Positions 25,246 to 33,607 are shown, counted from the first letter of the stretch. The stretch is DNA of 64,000 bases from JANQOH01 sp965243325 (GCA_965243325.1 CBDEUQ010000003.1:186001-250000); one strand, 5' to 3'. Translations and numbers: made by a program. Notes: generated from the letters alone by a model not told the origin.

Positions 25246-26424
25246 ATGGCGGCGAGGCGCGGAAGGCAGTTCCTGCACACGCCCGGTCCGACGATGATGC
25301 CGGACCGCATCCTGCACGCCCTCGCCCGCCCGGCGCTGGACCATCGCGGGCCTCAGTTCCTGGCCCTCGCGGAGCGCTGTTTCGCCGGCCTCAAGCGGAT
25401 ATTCCGCACCGAACGCCCGGTGCTGGTCTACCCCGCCGCGGGTCACGGCGCCTGGGAGGCGGCGCTCGTCAACACGTGCTCGCCGGGCGACCGCGTGCTC
25501 ATGTGCGAGACCGGCGCCTTCTCGCAGTGGTGGAAGGAGATGGCCGCCGCGCTCGGCCTCGCGGTCGACTACCTGCCGGGCGACTGGCGCCACGGCGCCG
25601 ACCCGGAGGCGGTCGAAGCGCACCTCGCCGCCGACGGCGGGGGCGACATCCGCGCCGTCGCCGTGGTGCACAACGAGACCTCGACCGGCGTGGCGAGCCG
25701 CGTCGCCGAGATTCGCCGGGCGATCGACGCGGCGGGCCACCCGGCGCTGCTCCTCGTCGACACCATCTCGTCGCTGGCGTCGATCGACTTCCGCATGGAC
25801 GAGTGGGGAGTCGACGTGGCGGTCGGCGGATCGCAGAAGGGGCTGATGCTGCCGCCCGGACTCGGCTTCACGGGCGTGAGCGAGAAGGCGTTCCGCGCCG
25901 CCCGGGCGGGCACGGCGCGGCGCAGCTACTGGGACTGGCGCGACATGATGCCCGACGGCGAGACCGCCGGCTTCGTCTGCACGCCGCCGATCAACCTGAT
26001 GTTCGGCCTCTCCGAGGCGATCGACATGCTGGAGGAGGAAGGGCTCGAGGCGTGCTTCGCGCGCCACCGCCGCCTCGCCGAAGCGGTGCGCCGCGCGGTC
26101 GCCGGCTGGGGCCTCGAGCTGAACGCGCGGGATGCGCGCGAGGCTTCGGATTCGGTGAGCGCCATCCTCGTGCCCGAGGGCCACGACGCCGAGGCCGTCC
26201 GCCGCATCGCGCGCGAGCGCTTCGACGTCGTGCTCGGCGTCGGCATTCTGAAGCTTGCCGGGAGAGCCTTCCGCATCGGCCATCTCGGCGATCTCAACGC
26301 GCCGACGGTGCTCGGCGCGCTGGCGGCGGTGCAGGCATCGCTCGCCGCCGCCGGCGTGCCGCACGACCCGCGCGGCATCGCCGCCGCCATCGACTGGCTG
26401 ACGGGGGACCCCGCCGATGAATGA
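25246..26424 (+). CDS. Class V aminotransferase, serine/alanine--glyoxylate type
   Basis: 392 residues from ATG at 25246. Family motifs: QFLHTPGPTMMPDRIL at the start, YPAAGHGAWEAALVNTCSPGDRVL, AVVHNETSTGVASRV, LLLVDTISSLASIDFRMDEWGVDVAVGGSQKGLMLPPGLGFTGVS with the PLP lysine in GSQKG, and AFRIGHLGDLN at the end. This group transfers an amino group from serine (or ureidoglycine) to glyoxylate. It is divergent from the dehydrogenase with starts only 17 bases apart, so the two share a control region, and it overlaps the amidase by 8 bases. A role in glyoxylate or ureide metabolism is likely; the exact donor is not fixed. Confidence 0.88.
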   Translation: MAARRGRQFLHTPGPTMMPDRILHALARPALDHRGPQFLALAERCFAGLKRIFRTERPVLVYPAAGHGAWEAALVNTCSPGDRVLMCETGAFSQWWKEMAAALGLAVDYLPGDWRHGADPEAVEAHLAADGGGDIRAVAVVHNETSTGVASRVAEIRRAIDAAGHPALLLVDTISSLASIDFRMDEWGVDVAVGGSQKGLMLPPGLGFTGVSEKAFRAARAGTARRSYWDWRDMMPDGETAGFVCTPPINLMFGLSEAIDMLEEEGLEACFARHRRLAEAVRRAVAGWGLELNARDAREASDSVSAILVPEGHDAEAVRRIARERFDVVLGVGILKLAGRAFRIGHLGDLNAPTVLGALAAVQASLAAAGVPHDPRGIAAAIDWLTGDPADE

Positions 26425-27847
26425 CCTGTACCGGCTCAGCGCCCGCGCCGCGGTGGCGGCGCTGCGGGCGGGCGAGGTTTCGCCGCTCGAACTGATCGAC
26501 GCCGCCGCGGCGCGCATCGCCGAGACCGACGGCGCGCTGACGGCGATGCCGACGCTGTGCCTCGACCGGGCGCGCGAGCGGGCGCGCCGGCTCGCCGCGG
26601 CGCCGCCCTCCGACCCGCCGCCGCACTGGCTCGCCGGCCTGCCGATCGCGGTGAAGGACCTGGACGAGGTGGAAGGCGTGCGCACGACGTTCGGCTCGCC
26701 GATCTACGCCGACCACGTCTCGCCGCGCTCCGACTACATGGTCGAGCGGCTGGAGGCCAACGGCGCGGTGGTCGTCGGCAAGTCGAACACGCCGGAGTTC
26801 GGTGCCGGCTCGCAGTCCTTCAACGAGGTGTTCGGCCGCTCCGGCAACCCGTGGCGCACCGACTTCACGCCCGGCGGCTCGTCCGGCGGTTCGGCGGCGG
26901 CGCTTGCCGCCGGGCAGGTCTGGCTGGCGACGGGAAGCGACCTCGGCGGCTCGCTGCGCAATCCGGCGAGCTTCTGCGGCGTCGTCGGCCTGCGCCCGAG
27001 CCCGGGGCGGGTGGCGCACGGGCCCGGCGCGGCGCCGTTCTCCGACCTCGCGGTGCACGGCCCGATGGCGCGCAACGTCGCCGACGCGGCGCTGATGCTC
27101 GACGCCATGGTCGGCCGCCACCCGGGCGACCCGCTGTCGCTGGAGGCGCCGCGCGTGCCGTACGCGCGCGCCGCCGCCGAACCGGCGATGCCGAAGCGCG
27201 TCGCCTTCAGCGTTGACCTCGGCGGCATCGCGCCGGTCGAGCCGGTCGTGCGCGACGCCGTGCGGTCGGCGGCCGCCCGCTTCGCCGACATGGGCGCGGC
27301 GGTGGACGAGGCCTGCCTCGACCTCGCCGAAGCGCAGCGCGCCTTCCACGTCCTGCGCGGCCTCGGCTTCGCGACGACCCGCGGCGACCTCCTCGACGAG
27401 CACCGCGAGCAACTGAAATGGGAGGTGGTGTGGAACATCGAGGCCGGGCGCGCGCTCGGCGTCGAAGAGATCATGGCGGCGGAGCGCGACCGCGCGGAGA
27501 TATTCCGGCGCGCGGTGGCGTTCTTCGAGACCTGGGACGTGCTGCTGTGCCCGGCGGCGGCGGTGCCGCCGTTTGCCAGCACGACACGCTGGCCCGAGCG
27601 CATCGACGGCACGGACCTCACCGACTACATCGACTGGCTGCTGATCTGCTCGGCGATCACGCTGACGAGCTGCCCGGCGATCTCGGTGCCGTGCGCGCTC
27701 ACGCCCGACGGCCTCCCCGTCGGCCTGCAGATCGTCGCCCCGCCGCGCCGCGAGGACCTCGCCATCGGCGCCGCGAAGCTGTTCGAGGACGCCCACAGCT
27801 TCGCCGCCATGGTGCCGCGGGAGCCGGCAGCGGGCGGCAACGGGTAG
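26417..27847 (+). CDS. Amidase-signature family hydrolase
   Basis: 476 residues. The Ser-cisSer-Lys triad is seen in LPIAVKDLDEVEGV (Lys), DFTPGGSSGGSAAALAAG and TGSDLGGSLRNPASFCGVVGLRPSPGRV (the two serines), with the usual FGAGSQSFNEVFGRSGNPW before it and ISVPCALTPDGLPVGLQIVAPPRRED at the C-terminus. It hydrolyses an amide bond in the cytoplasm; substrates range from aryl-amides to ureido compounds, so the specific one cannot be read. Translationally coupled to the aminotransferase (8-base overlap), suggesting that the released amine or acid feeds it. Confidence 0.9.
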   Translation: MNDLYRLSARAAVAALRAGEVSPLELIDAAAARIAETDGALTAMPTLCLDRARERARRLAAAPPSDPPPHWLAGLPIAVKDLDEVEGVRTTFGSPIYADHVSPRSDYMVERLEANGAVVVGKSNTPEFGAGSQSFNEVFGRSGNPWRTDFTPGGSSGGSAAALAAGQVWLATGSDLGGSLRNPASFCGVVGLRPSPGRVAHGPGAAPFSDLAVHGPMARNVADAALMLDAMVGRHPGDPLSLEAPRVPYARAAAEPAMPKRVAFSVDLGGIAPVEPVVRDAVRSAAARFADMGAAVDEACLDLAEAQRAFHVLRGLGFATTRGDLLDEHREQLKWEVVWNIEAGRALGVEEIMAAERDRAEIFRRAVAFFETWDVLLCPAAAVPPFASTTRWPERIDGTDLTDYIDWLLICSAITLTSCPAISVPCALTPDGLPVGLQIVAPPRREDLAIGAAKLFEDAHSFAAMVPREPAAGGNG

Positions 27848-27949
27848 GCGGGACCGGAAGTCTGGCCGCAGCTCCGGGACCGGAGGCGCGCGGCCGGTTG
27901 CCCTTCCCCGCCGTTCGCGGCCCCGTCTCGTCGCCGCCGCCATATCTGA

Positions 27950-28351
27950 GCAGAACACCGGCACGGCGCTGATTCCGACATGGCCCGCGAGTTGGCGGCG
28001 AGCGGAGACGAGTCGCGTGCGCCGCGCCTCATGGCTTCGGAGCTCGCCAACGCGCGGTGGCGCAAGGCGCGGCTGGGAGAGATCGGGCGCGGCGAGGCGG
28101 GTGCCATGCTGGCATCGATCCCGGATATGCCGGTGCGGTGGGGTGCCGACGAAGACGTCGCTGCCGACGCGGCACGTCTGGCGCTCGGGCTCGACCGGAC
28201 CACCGTGTACGACTGCGTCTGTCTCGCGCTGGCCTGCCGTCTCGGCGCGACCGTGGTGACGGCAGACCGCCGCTTCGTGAACGCCCTGAGACCGACGGAG
28301 CACAGCGAAGCGGCCATGGCGCTGGCAGACTACGCCAGGGCTCGATACTGA
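27950..28351 (+). pseudogene. VapC-type PIN-domain toxin, N-terminally truncated
   Basis: An open frame from ATG 27980 gives 123 residues that match the body and end of a VapC toxin: PRLMASELANARWRKARLGEIGRGEAG with the second acidic residue, TVYDCVCLALACRLGATVVTADRRFVNALR with the third and fourth, ending LADYARARY. Similarity continues upstream to about 27950 (GADSD) and stops at an in-frame TGA (27947-27949). The N-terminal strand with the first catalytic Asp (the 'VVDTS' segment) is missing, so it should not cleave RNA. No antitoxin precedes it. The 132 bases between the amidase and this remnant contain nothing else recognisable. Confidence 0.7.
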
Positions 28352-28532
28352 AGGCCGGCTGCCCCGGCTCGGCGCCGGTGCACGGCGAGGCGGACGAAGG
28401 TGCGTTCGCACGCGGGCGGCCAAAACGCGTTGTCCGTGGAACCGAGCCGATGTAGTCACGATAAGGTCTTGAAGCGCACGCGCCACAGCGGCACGCCGGC
28501 GTCGGCCAAATCGGAGCGGGGAGCGATGCATC

Positions 28533-28793
28533 ATGGAACTTGCCATCCGCGAGGCGAAGGCGCGCCTCTCCGAGATGGTCGCGGCCGCCCGCAAGGGCGA
28601 GCGCGTCATCATCACAAGGTATGGTCAGCCAGCCGTCGAGCTGGTCCGCTGCGATCGGCGCGGAGGGATCGACTTCGACAAGCTGGAAGCGGCGCGCCGG
28701 CGCCTCGGGATCGAGGGCGACGGGGACGGCTGGCCGGAGGCGTTCGACGATCCCGCCTTCAGCCGCCGCGTGCTCGGCCTCGAAGACGGGTAG
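28533..28793 (+). CDS. Phd/YefM-type antitoxin
   Basis: 86 residues from ATG at 28533 with GGAGCGGGGAG upstream. The start ELAIREAKARLSEMVAAARKGERVIITRYGQPAVELV is the Phd/YefM DNA-binding fold, and the C-terminal GWPEAFDDPAFSRRVLGLEDG is the flexible toxin-neutralising tail seen in antitoxins paired with PIN toxins. The gene is intact, but the toxin frame after it is degraded, so it may now be an orphan or protect against related toxins elsewhere. The 180 bases before it (28352-28532) contain no gene that I can support. Confidence 0.85.
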   Translation: MELAIREAKARLSEMVAAARKGERVIITRYGQPAVELVRCDRRGGIDFDKLEAARRRLGIEGDGDGWPEAFDDPAFSRRVLGLEDG

Positions 28794-29173
28794 CCGCGGC
28801 AGCGACGCGCGTTCTTCTCGATACGTCGTACCTGTTCGATTCCAGGGACAGACCGGGACGGTTGCCGGACTCCGACCGTCGGGCGTTGGCCGCGCGCCAT
28901 GCGGAATTCCATGTGAGTGCGGTGTCGATCCGGGAAATGCGGCTGAAGTACGCCGCCCGTCATCCGCTGGCGCTCGCCGCGCACGAGCTTGTGGGAGAAT
29001 GGCCGATGGCGACGTTGCGGCATGACTTCGACATCCTGCACGACGTGATCGTGGCGGATCGTTGGAGCATTGCCGGTGCGCGACGGCGCGGGCAAGAGTT
29101 CGTTTGCGATCGGCGAAAGACTCTGGACGATGGGGAGAGCCCTGCACGACTTCCTGAAGGGGTCGGGATTTGA
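28790..29173 (+). pseudogene. Decayed PIN-domain toxin following the Phd antitoxin
   Basis: Directly after the antitoxin, a frame reads TRVLLDTSYLFDSRDRPGRL then AEFHVSAVSIREMRLKYAARHP, which is the N-terminal half of a PIN toxin with the first Asp and the Glu. Where a GTG overlapping the antitoxin stop is expected (28790-28792) the sequence is GTA, and no alternative start is well placed. After about 28975 PIN similarity is lost: the HxDPFDRML segment with the last catalytic Asp is absent, and the remaining frame to 29173 is not recognisable. I read it as a deletion or replacement of the 3' half. Confidence 0.65.
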
Positions 29174-29670
29174 GCGAGGCCATCCTCCTGCCGGCCGACC
29201 GGAAAGAGGCGCTGTCTCGCGCCTATGTGGCGGCGGTCGCCGCCGGCGCGGGCTACACTCTGGCATTGCAGGATTTCGACCGTGACGGAGTCGACGTGCA
29301 GATACGGGCGGGCGGGGCGATGCGCCCAAGCCTGGATATCCAACTGAAGGCCACCGTCCGACTGAGCGAAGGCCGGGAGGGCGGATTCCGCTACCCGCTC
29401 CCGCGGCGAAACTACGACTTGCTGCGCGAGCCGACACTCGTTCCGCGGATTCTTGTCGTGCTCGACCTTCCGAGAGACGAAGGACGGTGGATCGATATAT
29501 CCGCCAACAACCTCACGATGCGGCGTTGCGCCTATTGGACGGGTATCGCGGGGTTCCCCGAAACCGCAAACGAGGAAACGGTGACAGTTGCTCTGGAGAA
29601 ACGGAATCGATTCGACATCGAAAACCTCAAGGACCTGATGGAACGCGCCAGACAAGGGGTCGCGCCATGA
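29170..29670 (+). CDS. DUF4365-domain protein, putative PD-(D/E)XK-type nuclease
   Basis: 166 residues from a TTG at 29170 with GAAGGGG nine bases upstream; the in-frame stop 13 bases before it excludes longer products. Family pattern: LSRAYVAAVAAGAGYTLALQDFDRDGVDVQI, then SLDIQLKATVRL, GFRYPLPRRNYDLLRE, RILVVLDLPRDEGRWID and CAYWTGIAG. The D-x-(n)-D-I-Q-L-K arrangement resembles the active site of restriction-endonuclease-like folds (D...QxK variant); nuclease activity is inference. It overlaps the next gene as ATGA, so the two are coupled. Composition is lower in GC than the flanking genes. Confidence 0.8.
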   Translation: MSEAILLPADRKEALSRAYVAAVAAGAGYTLALQDFDRDGVDVQIRAGGAMRPSLDIQLKATVRLSEGREGGFRYPLPRRNYDLLREPTLVPRILVVLDLPRDEGRWIDISANNLTMRRCAYWTGIAGFPETANEETVTVALEKRNRFDIENLKDLMERARQGVAP

Positions 29671-30812
29671 AAGCACGCGTTCTCGATGCGGCGGCATTGA
29701 AGGCGGTGTCTCCGGCCGCCCTGGCGGCTTACGCGCGGAGCGGCGGGTGGGTGAAGACCGAACCCTACGGGAGCCACGCGGACATATACGTGGGCGACGG
29801 CAGACCGGAGATCGTCTTGCCCCGAACGGACCGTCTCGGTGACTATGCGTCGGTCGTTTCCCGCCTTGTCGGCATTTTCGGCACGACCGCGCAGCAGGAC
29901 GAATTGGCGGTGTACCGTGATCTTGTCGGGGCAGATCACGATGTCGTCCGGGTTCGCGCGATCGGGGCCGCAGACGACGGCTCGGTCCTTCTCGACGAAG
30001 GCGTCGAACTGGTTTCCCAGTCCCGGGAAATGCTCCTCGCAGCGGCGTGCGCCGCGACGGCGATGCGGCCTGTCTACCGGGCGGGTGCCAATCGCGAAGC
30101 CGCCGAGTACATGAGACAGGTCCGGCTCGGACAGACCGAGCACAGCAGCTTTGTCGTGACGCTGATGGCCCCCGTGCCGCCTGGGCTTCAGCCCTTGCTC
30201 GACGAGTCCTGGACCGACTTCGACGATGAACCCTACGAGCGGCAAGTCACCCGACGCCTCGTCCAGGCGCTCGAGGCGTCCCGGGAGGCGGCCGAGAAGG
30301 CGCATTCGGGCGATGGTGCGCGGGCCTTCGAACGGGCGGTGAACTACGGCGTCAGCGCCAACCTCTGCGACGCGGTGGCCAGATTGATCGAGAGATCGAG
30401 CGGAATGGAGGTCAGCGTGAGTTGGGCGAGGACGCGGCCGACGCCCGAAAGCCGTCGGCGCATTCGGTTCTCGGAAAGCGATGCCGGCACGCTCAGGGAA
30501 GCCGCGCGAACGTTCCGTGCCCGGGAACCCAGGCCGGACGTCACGCTCTTCGGCAGCGTTCACACGCTGACGCGGGACAAGCACGCAATCGACGGACAGG
30601 TCACGTTCAAAGTGGACATGGATGGGAGAATTCAGTCCGTCGGCGCCGTGCTCGACCGAAACAACTACTCGGTTGCGATCAGCGCCCATGAGGCGCGCAA
30701 TCCGGTGGTCGTCACCGGCGACCTCGAACGGTCCGGACAACGCTGGCGCCTCACGAACGCCGCCGTCCGCGAACTGGCGAGCGACGAGAACGATATGGAC
30801 GGGACAGCCTGA
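29667..30812 (+). CDS. Uncharacterised 381-aa protein coupled to the DUF4365 gene
   Basis: 381 residues from ATG at 29667. No signal peptide or membrane segment. The first 80 residues (SPAALAAYARSGGWVKTEPYG, ADIYVGDGRPEIVLPRTDRLGDYASVVSRLVGIF) form a distinct domain; the middle is helical and charged (QVTRRLVQALEASREAAEKAH, YGVSANLCDAVARLIER); the end is beta-rich (VTLFGSVHTLTRDKHAIDG, VKVTFK-like strand, GDLERSGQRWRLTNAAVREL), like a small beta-barrel. I know no function for it. The 4-base overlap with DUF4365 and the accessory, TA-rich surroundings suggest a two-component defence or conflict module; a role as DNA or nucleotide sensor is only a guess. Confidence 0.8.
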   Translation: MKARVLDAAALKAVSPAALAAYARSGGWVKTEPYGSHADIYVGDGRPEIVLPRTDRLGDYASVVSRLVGIFGTTAQQDELAVYRDLVGADHDVVRVRAIGAADDGSVLLDEGVELVSQSREMLLAAACAATAMRPVYRAGANREAAEYMRQVRLGQTEHSSFVVTLMAPVPPGLQPLLDESWTDFDDEPYERQVTRRLVQALEASREAAEKAHSGDGARAFERAVNYGVSANLCDAVARLIERSSGMEVSVSWARTRPTPESRRRIRFSESDAGTLREAARTFRAREPRPDVTLFGSVHTLTRDKHAIDGQVTFKVDMDGRIQSVGAVLDRNNYSVAISAHEARNPVVVTGDLERSGQRWRLTNAAVRELASDENDMDGTA

Positions 30813-30847
30813 CGCCGTCCCACCCGCCCCGCGCGCCGCGCCCCGCC

Positions 30848-31537
30848 TCAGCCCAGATGCCGGGCGAAGTGGGCCAGAGTGCGTTCGCGGGCGAGGGCGG
30901 CGGCGGCGGGGTGGAACGAGGGGTAGCCCGTGCGGTTGAAGCCGTGTTCGGCGCCGGGGTAGACGTGGATGTCGACGTCGGCGCGGCCGCCGAGGCGGGC
31001 GCGGATCTGCGCCACCGCGCTTTGCGGCACGCGCGCGTCGTTGGCCGCGAAGTGCATGAGCAGCGGACAGGACAGCGCGTCGGCCTCGTCGAGATAGGCC
31101 TCGATGCGCACCCCGTAGTAGCTCACCGCGGCGTCGACCGCATGGCGCGCGGCGCACAGGTACGCGAGCTTGCCGCCCAGGCAGTAGCCCATGACGCCGA
31201 CCCTGGCGGCACCGTCCGCTCGCAGGCGCGCGAAGCAGGCGCCGAGATCGGCCACCAGCCGGTCCACGTCGAGCCGCTGGTTGAGCGCCCGTGCCTCGGC
31301 CATGCCGGCGGGCGTGTAGCGCAGGAAGCGGCCGGGAACGAGGCGCCAGAACACGTCGGGCGCGATCACGGTGTAGCCCTCGGCGGCGTAGCCGTCGGCG
31401 ACGGCGCGGATGTGGCGGTTGACGTTGTAGATCTCGGGCAGCAGCAGCAGGCCCGGTCCGCGGCCGGCCGCCGGCGCGCTCAGATAGGCGGCGAAGGCGC
31501 CGTCCGCGGTCTCGACCTCGATGTCGCGCCCGCTCAT
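30848..31537 (-). CDS. Dienelactone hydrolase family protein
   Basis: 229 residues from ATG at 31537, overlapping the CoA-ligase stop as ATGA. Alpha/beta-hydrolase with the Cys-Asp-His triad of dienelactone hydrolases: Cys in VGVMGYCLGGKLAYLCA, Asp in HFAANDARVPQ, His in YPGAEHGFNRTGYPSFHP, plus LLLLPEIYNVNRHIRAVADGYA at the N-terminus. Such enzymes open the lactone in chlorocatechol degradation, but many paralogues act on other esters. The coupling to an aryl-CoA ligase gene suggests aromatic acid metabolism. Confidence 0.9.
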   Translation of the reverse strand: MSGRDIEVETADGAFAAYLSAPAAGRGPGLLLLPEIYNVNRHIRAVADGYAAEGYTVIAPDVFWRLVPGRFLRYTPAGMAEARALNQRLDVDRLVADLGACFARLRADGAARVGVMGYCLGGKLAYLCAARHAVDAAVSYYGVRIEAYLDEADALSCPLLMHFAANDARVPQSAVAQIRARLGGRADVDIHVYPGAEHGFNRTGYPSFHPAAAALARERTLAHFARHLG

Positions 31538-33174
31538 GCGGCGCCTCCCCGCAGCCGGAAGCGCTGCAGCTTGCCCGTCTCGGTGCGCGGCAGGGCGTCC
31601 ACGAAGGTGACGGAGCGCGGGTACTTGTAGGGTGCGATCGTCTTCTTGACGTAATCCTGGAGCGCCGCGGCGGCGGCGGCATCGCGCCCGGCGCCTTCGC
31701 GCGGGACGACGAACGCGGCGACGATCTGGCCGCGCTCGGGATCGGGCACCCCGACGACGCCGCACTCGGCGACGTCGGCATGCCCGAGCAGCGCCGCCTC
31801 CACCTCTGGCCCGGCGATGTTGTACCCGGCCGAGACGATGAGGTCGTCGGCGCGGCTGACGTACCAGAAGTATCCGTCGCCGTCGCGGCGGTAGAGGTCG
31901 CCGGTCAGGTTCCATCCGTCGCGGACGTATTCCGCCTGCCGCTCCGGGTCGGCGAGGTACGCGCACCCCGTGGGGCCGCGGACGGCGAGGCGGCCGACCT
32001 CGTCCGGCGCCGCGTCGCCGCCGTCGGGCGCGATGACCTTCGCTTCGTAGCCGGGCACGGCGCGGCCCGTGGCACCGGGACGGATGTCGCCGGGCCGGCC
32101 CGAGACGAAGATGTGCAGCATCTCGGTCGAGCCGATGCCGTCAACGATCTCGAGGCCGGTGGCGGCGCGCCAGGCCTCGAACACGGGCCGCGGCAGCGCC
32201 TCGCCGGCGGAGACGCACCGTCTGAGGCTCGACACGTCGCGCCCGCCGAGCAGGTCGGTCATGGCATGGAACGCGGTCGGAGCGGCGTAGAGGACGGTGC
32301 AGCGGTGGCGCTCGATCGCATCCAGGACCGCGGCCGGAGACGGCCGGTCGATCAGCGCCACGGCGGCGCCGACGCGGAAGGGAAAGCACACGAAGGCGCC
32401 GAGCCCGAAGGCGAAGGCGACCGGCGGCGAGCCGGTGACCAGGTCGTCGCGCCCGCCGCCGAGCACATGCGGCGGAAAACAGTCGCAAATCGCGAGGAGG
32501 TCGCCGTGGCCGTGGACGCACCCCTTCGGCCGGCCCGTCGTGCCCGAGGTGAAGGCGACGATCGCCGGGTCGGAGGCGGCGGTGTCGGCGACCGGAAAAC
32601 CGGGCGGCTTCGCCGCCGCCGCCCGGTCCAGTTCGGCAGCCCCGCCGCCGGCCGCCGTGAAGAGCGCGACGCGGACCGGCTCGTCTGCGTCGCTACAGGC
32701 GGCGCGCAGTTCGCCGGCGAGCGATTCGTCGCAGAGCGCATGGCGGATTCGCGCCTTGGCGAGAACCGCCGCGAGCTCGCGCGCGCGCAGCAGCGGCATG
32801 GTGGCGACGCAGATGCCGCCCGCCTTGAGGACCGCGAACCAGCAGGCGACGAGCATCGGCGTGTTGGGCGCGCGCAGCAGCACGCGGTTTCCGGGCACGA
32901 GGCCCATGTCCTCGACGAGGACCGCGGCGATGCGGTCGGACAGCGAGTCGATCTCGCCGTACGTCCACGACCGGCCGGCGAACAGAACGGCCGTGCGGCC
33001 GCCGCCGCCCTCGGCGACGCGGTCGGAGAGCAGGGCGCGCGCCGCGTTCAGACGCTCAGGTCTGGGCGCGCCCGGCGGCGCGAGGCGCACCGCGCGCGCC
33101 GCCGGGCGCGGCAGGTTGTCGCGGACGAAGGGGTCCGCGTGGCCGCTCGCGTCGCCGGCGACTCCTGGGGTCAC
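31534..33174 (-). CDS. Aryl-CoA ligase (benzoate/2-aminobenzoate-CoA ligase family)
   Basis: 546 residues from a GTG at 33174. ANL-superfamily motifs: P-loop IVAFTSGTTGRPKGCVHGH, A5 GLEIVDGIGSTEMLHIFVSG, the hinge Asp region WNLTGDLYRRDGDGYFWYVSRADDLIVSAGYNI, and the catalytic lysine in PRTETGKLQRFRLR. The proline-rich N-terminus (DNLPRPAARAVRL) and the GSTEMLHIF motif fit the benzoate-CoA/2-aminobenzoate-CoA ligase branch, which activates an aromatic acid with ATP and CoA. It lies 10 bases after the RsbW-like gene and couples to the hydrolase. Exact acid unknown. Confidence 0.88.
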   Translation of the reverse strand: MTPGVAGDASGHADPFVRDNLPRPAARAVRLAPPGAPRPERLNAARALLSDRVAEGGGGRTAVLFAGRSWTYGEIDSLSDRIAAVLVEDMGLVPGNRVLLRAPNTPMLVACWFAVLKAGGICVATMPLLRARELAAVLAKARIRHALCDESLAGELRAACSDADEPVRVALFTAAGGGAAELDRAAAAKPPGFPVADTAASDPAIVAFTSGTTGRPKGCVHGHGDLLAICDCFPPHVLGGGRDDLVTGSPPVAFAFGLGAFVCFPFRVGAAVALIDRPSPAAVLDAIERHRCTVLYAAPTAFHAMTDLLGGRDVSSLRRCVSAGEALPRPVFEAWRAATGLEIVDGIGSTEMLHIFVSGRPGDIRPGATGRAVPGYEAKVIAPDGGDAAPDEVGRLAVRGPTGCAYLADPERQAEYVRDGWNLTGDLYRRDGDGYFWYVSRADDLIVSAGYNIAGPEVEAALLGHADVAECGVVGVPDPERGQIVAAFVVPREGAGRDAAAAAALQDYVKKTIAPYKYPRSVTFVDALPRTETGKLQRFRLRGGAA

Positions 33175-33184
33175 GGCCCTGCGG

Positions 33185-33607
33185 TCATTCGGCCCGGCGC
33201 TTGATGAGCGTCAGGCGGTTGCGGTCGCCGTCGCGCCGGTAGCGGACCTCGTCCATCATCCTCATCACCAGATAGACGCCGAGACCGCCCACCGGCCGGT
33301 CTTCCACAGACGAGTCGAGGTCGGGCGCCGGCGTTTCGATCAGCGGGTCGAACGGCCGGCCGTCGTCGACGATATCGAGAACGATCTTCTCGGCGTCGGA
33401 GGCGATCTCCACCGCCGCGGTGTGCAGCCGGCCCTCGGGACGGCCGTGGTTGACGACGTTGATCCCGACTTCCTCGAGCGCGAGCCTGATGCGGTACTCG
33501 ATGGCGGGCGGCCAACCCTCGGCGCGCGCCAGCTCCTCCATCGCCTCGATGACGCTGCGGAGCCCGTCGAGGCTCGTCTCCATGTCGAGAGATACCTTCG
33601 CGGCCAT
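33185..33607 (-). CDS. RsbW-like ATP-binding anti-sigma regulatory protein
   Basis: 140 residues from ATG at 33607 (the frame continues upstream but without homology). It is a stand-alone GHKL ATPase: N box in EYRIRLALEEVGINVVNHGR, G1 in IVLDIVDDGRPFDP, G2 in DRPVGGLGVYLVMRMMDEVRYRR. RsbW/SpoIIAB-type kinases bind a sigma factor and phosphorylate a STAS antagonist. No sigma or STAS gene adjoins it; the STAS protein at 17706-18044 is a possible partner. It heads an operon with the CoA ligase and hydrolase, an odd pairing that may just reflect shared transcription. Confidence 0.87.
   Translation of the reverse strand: MAAKVSLDMETSLDGLRSVIEAMEELARAEGWPPAIEYRIRLALEEVGINVVNHGRPEGRLHTAAVEIASDAEKIVLDIVDDGRPFDPLIETPAPDLDSSVEDRPVGGLGVYLVMRMMDEVRYRRDGDRNRLTLIKRRAE

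Noticed and set aside
20775..25310. A 1511-residue open frame spanning the ECF operon and dehydrogenase
   Set aside because: Real proteins are the anti-sigma, sigma, secreted protein and dehydrogenase in their own frames; the long frame is antisense or out-of-frame sequence.
28370..28450. Short peptide-like frame before the Phd antitoxin
   Set aside because: No start, ribosome binding site or family similarity; treated as non-coding remnant.
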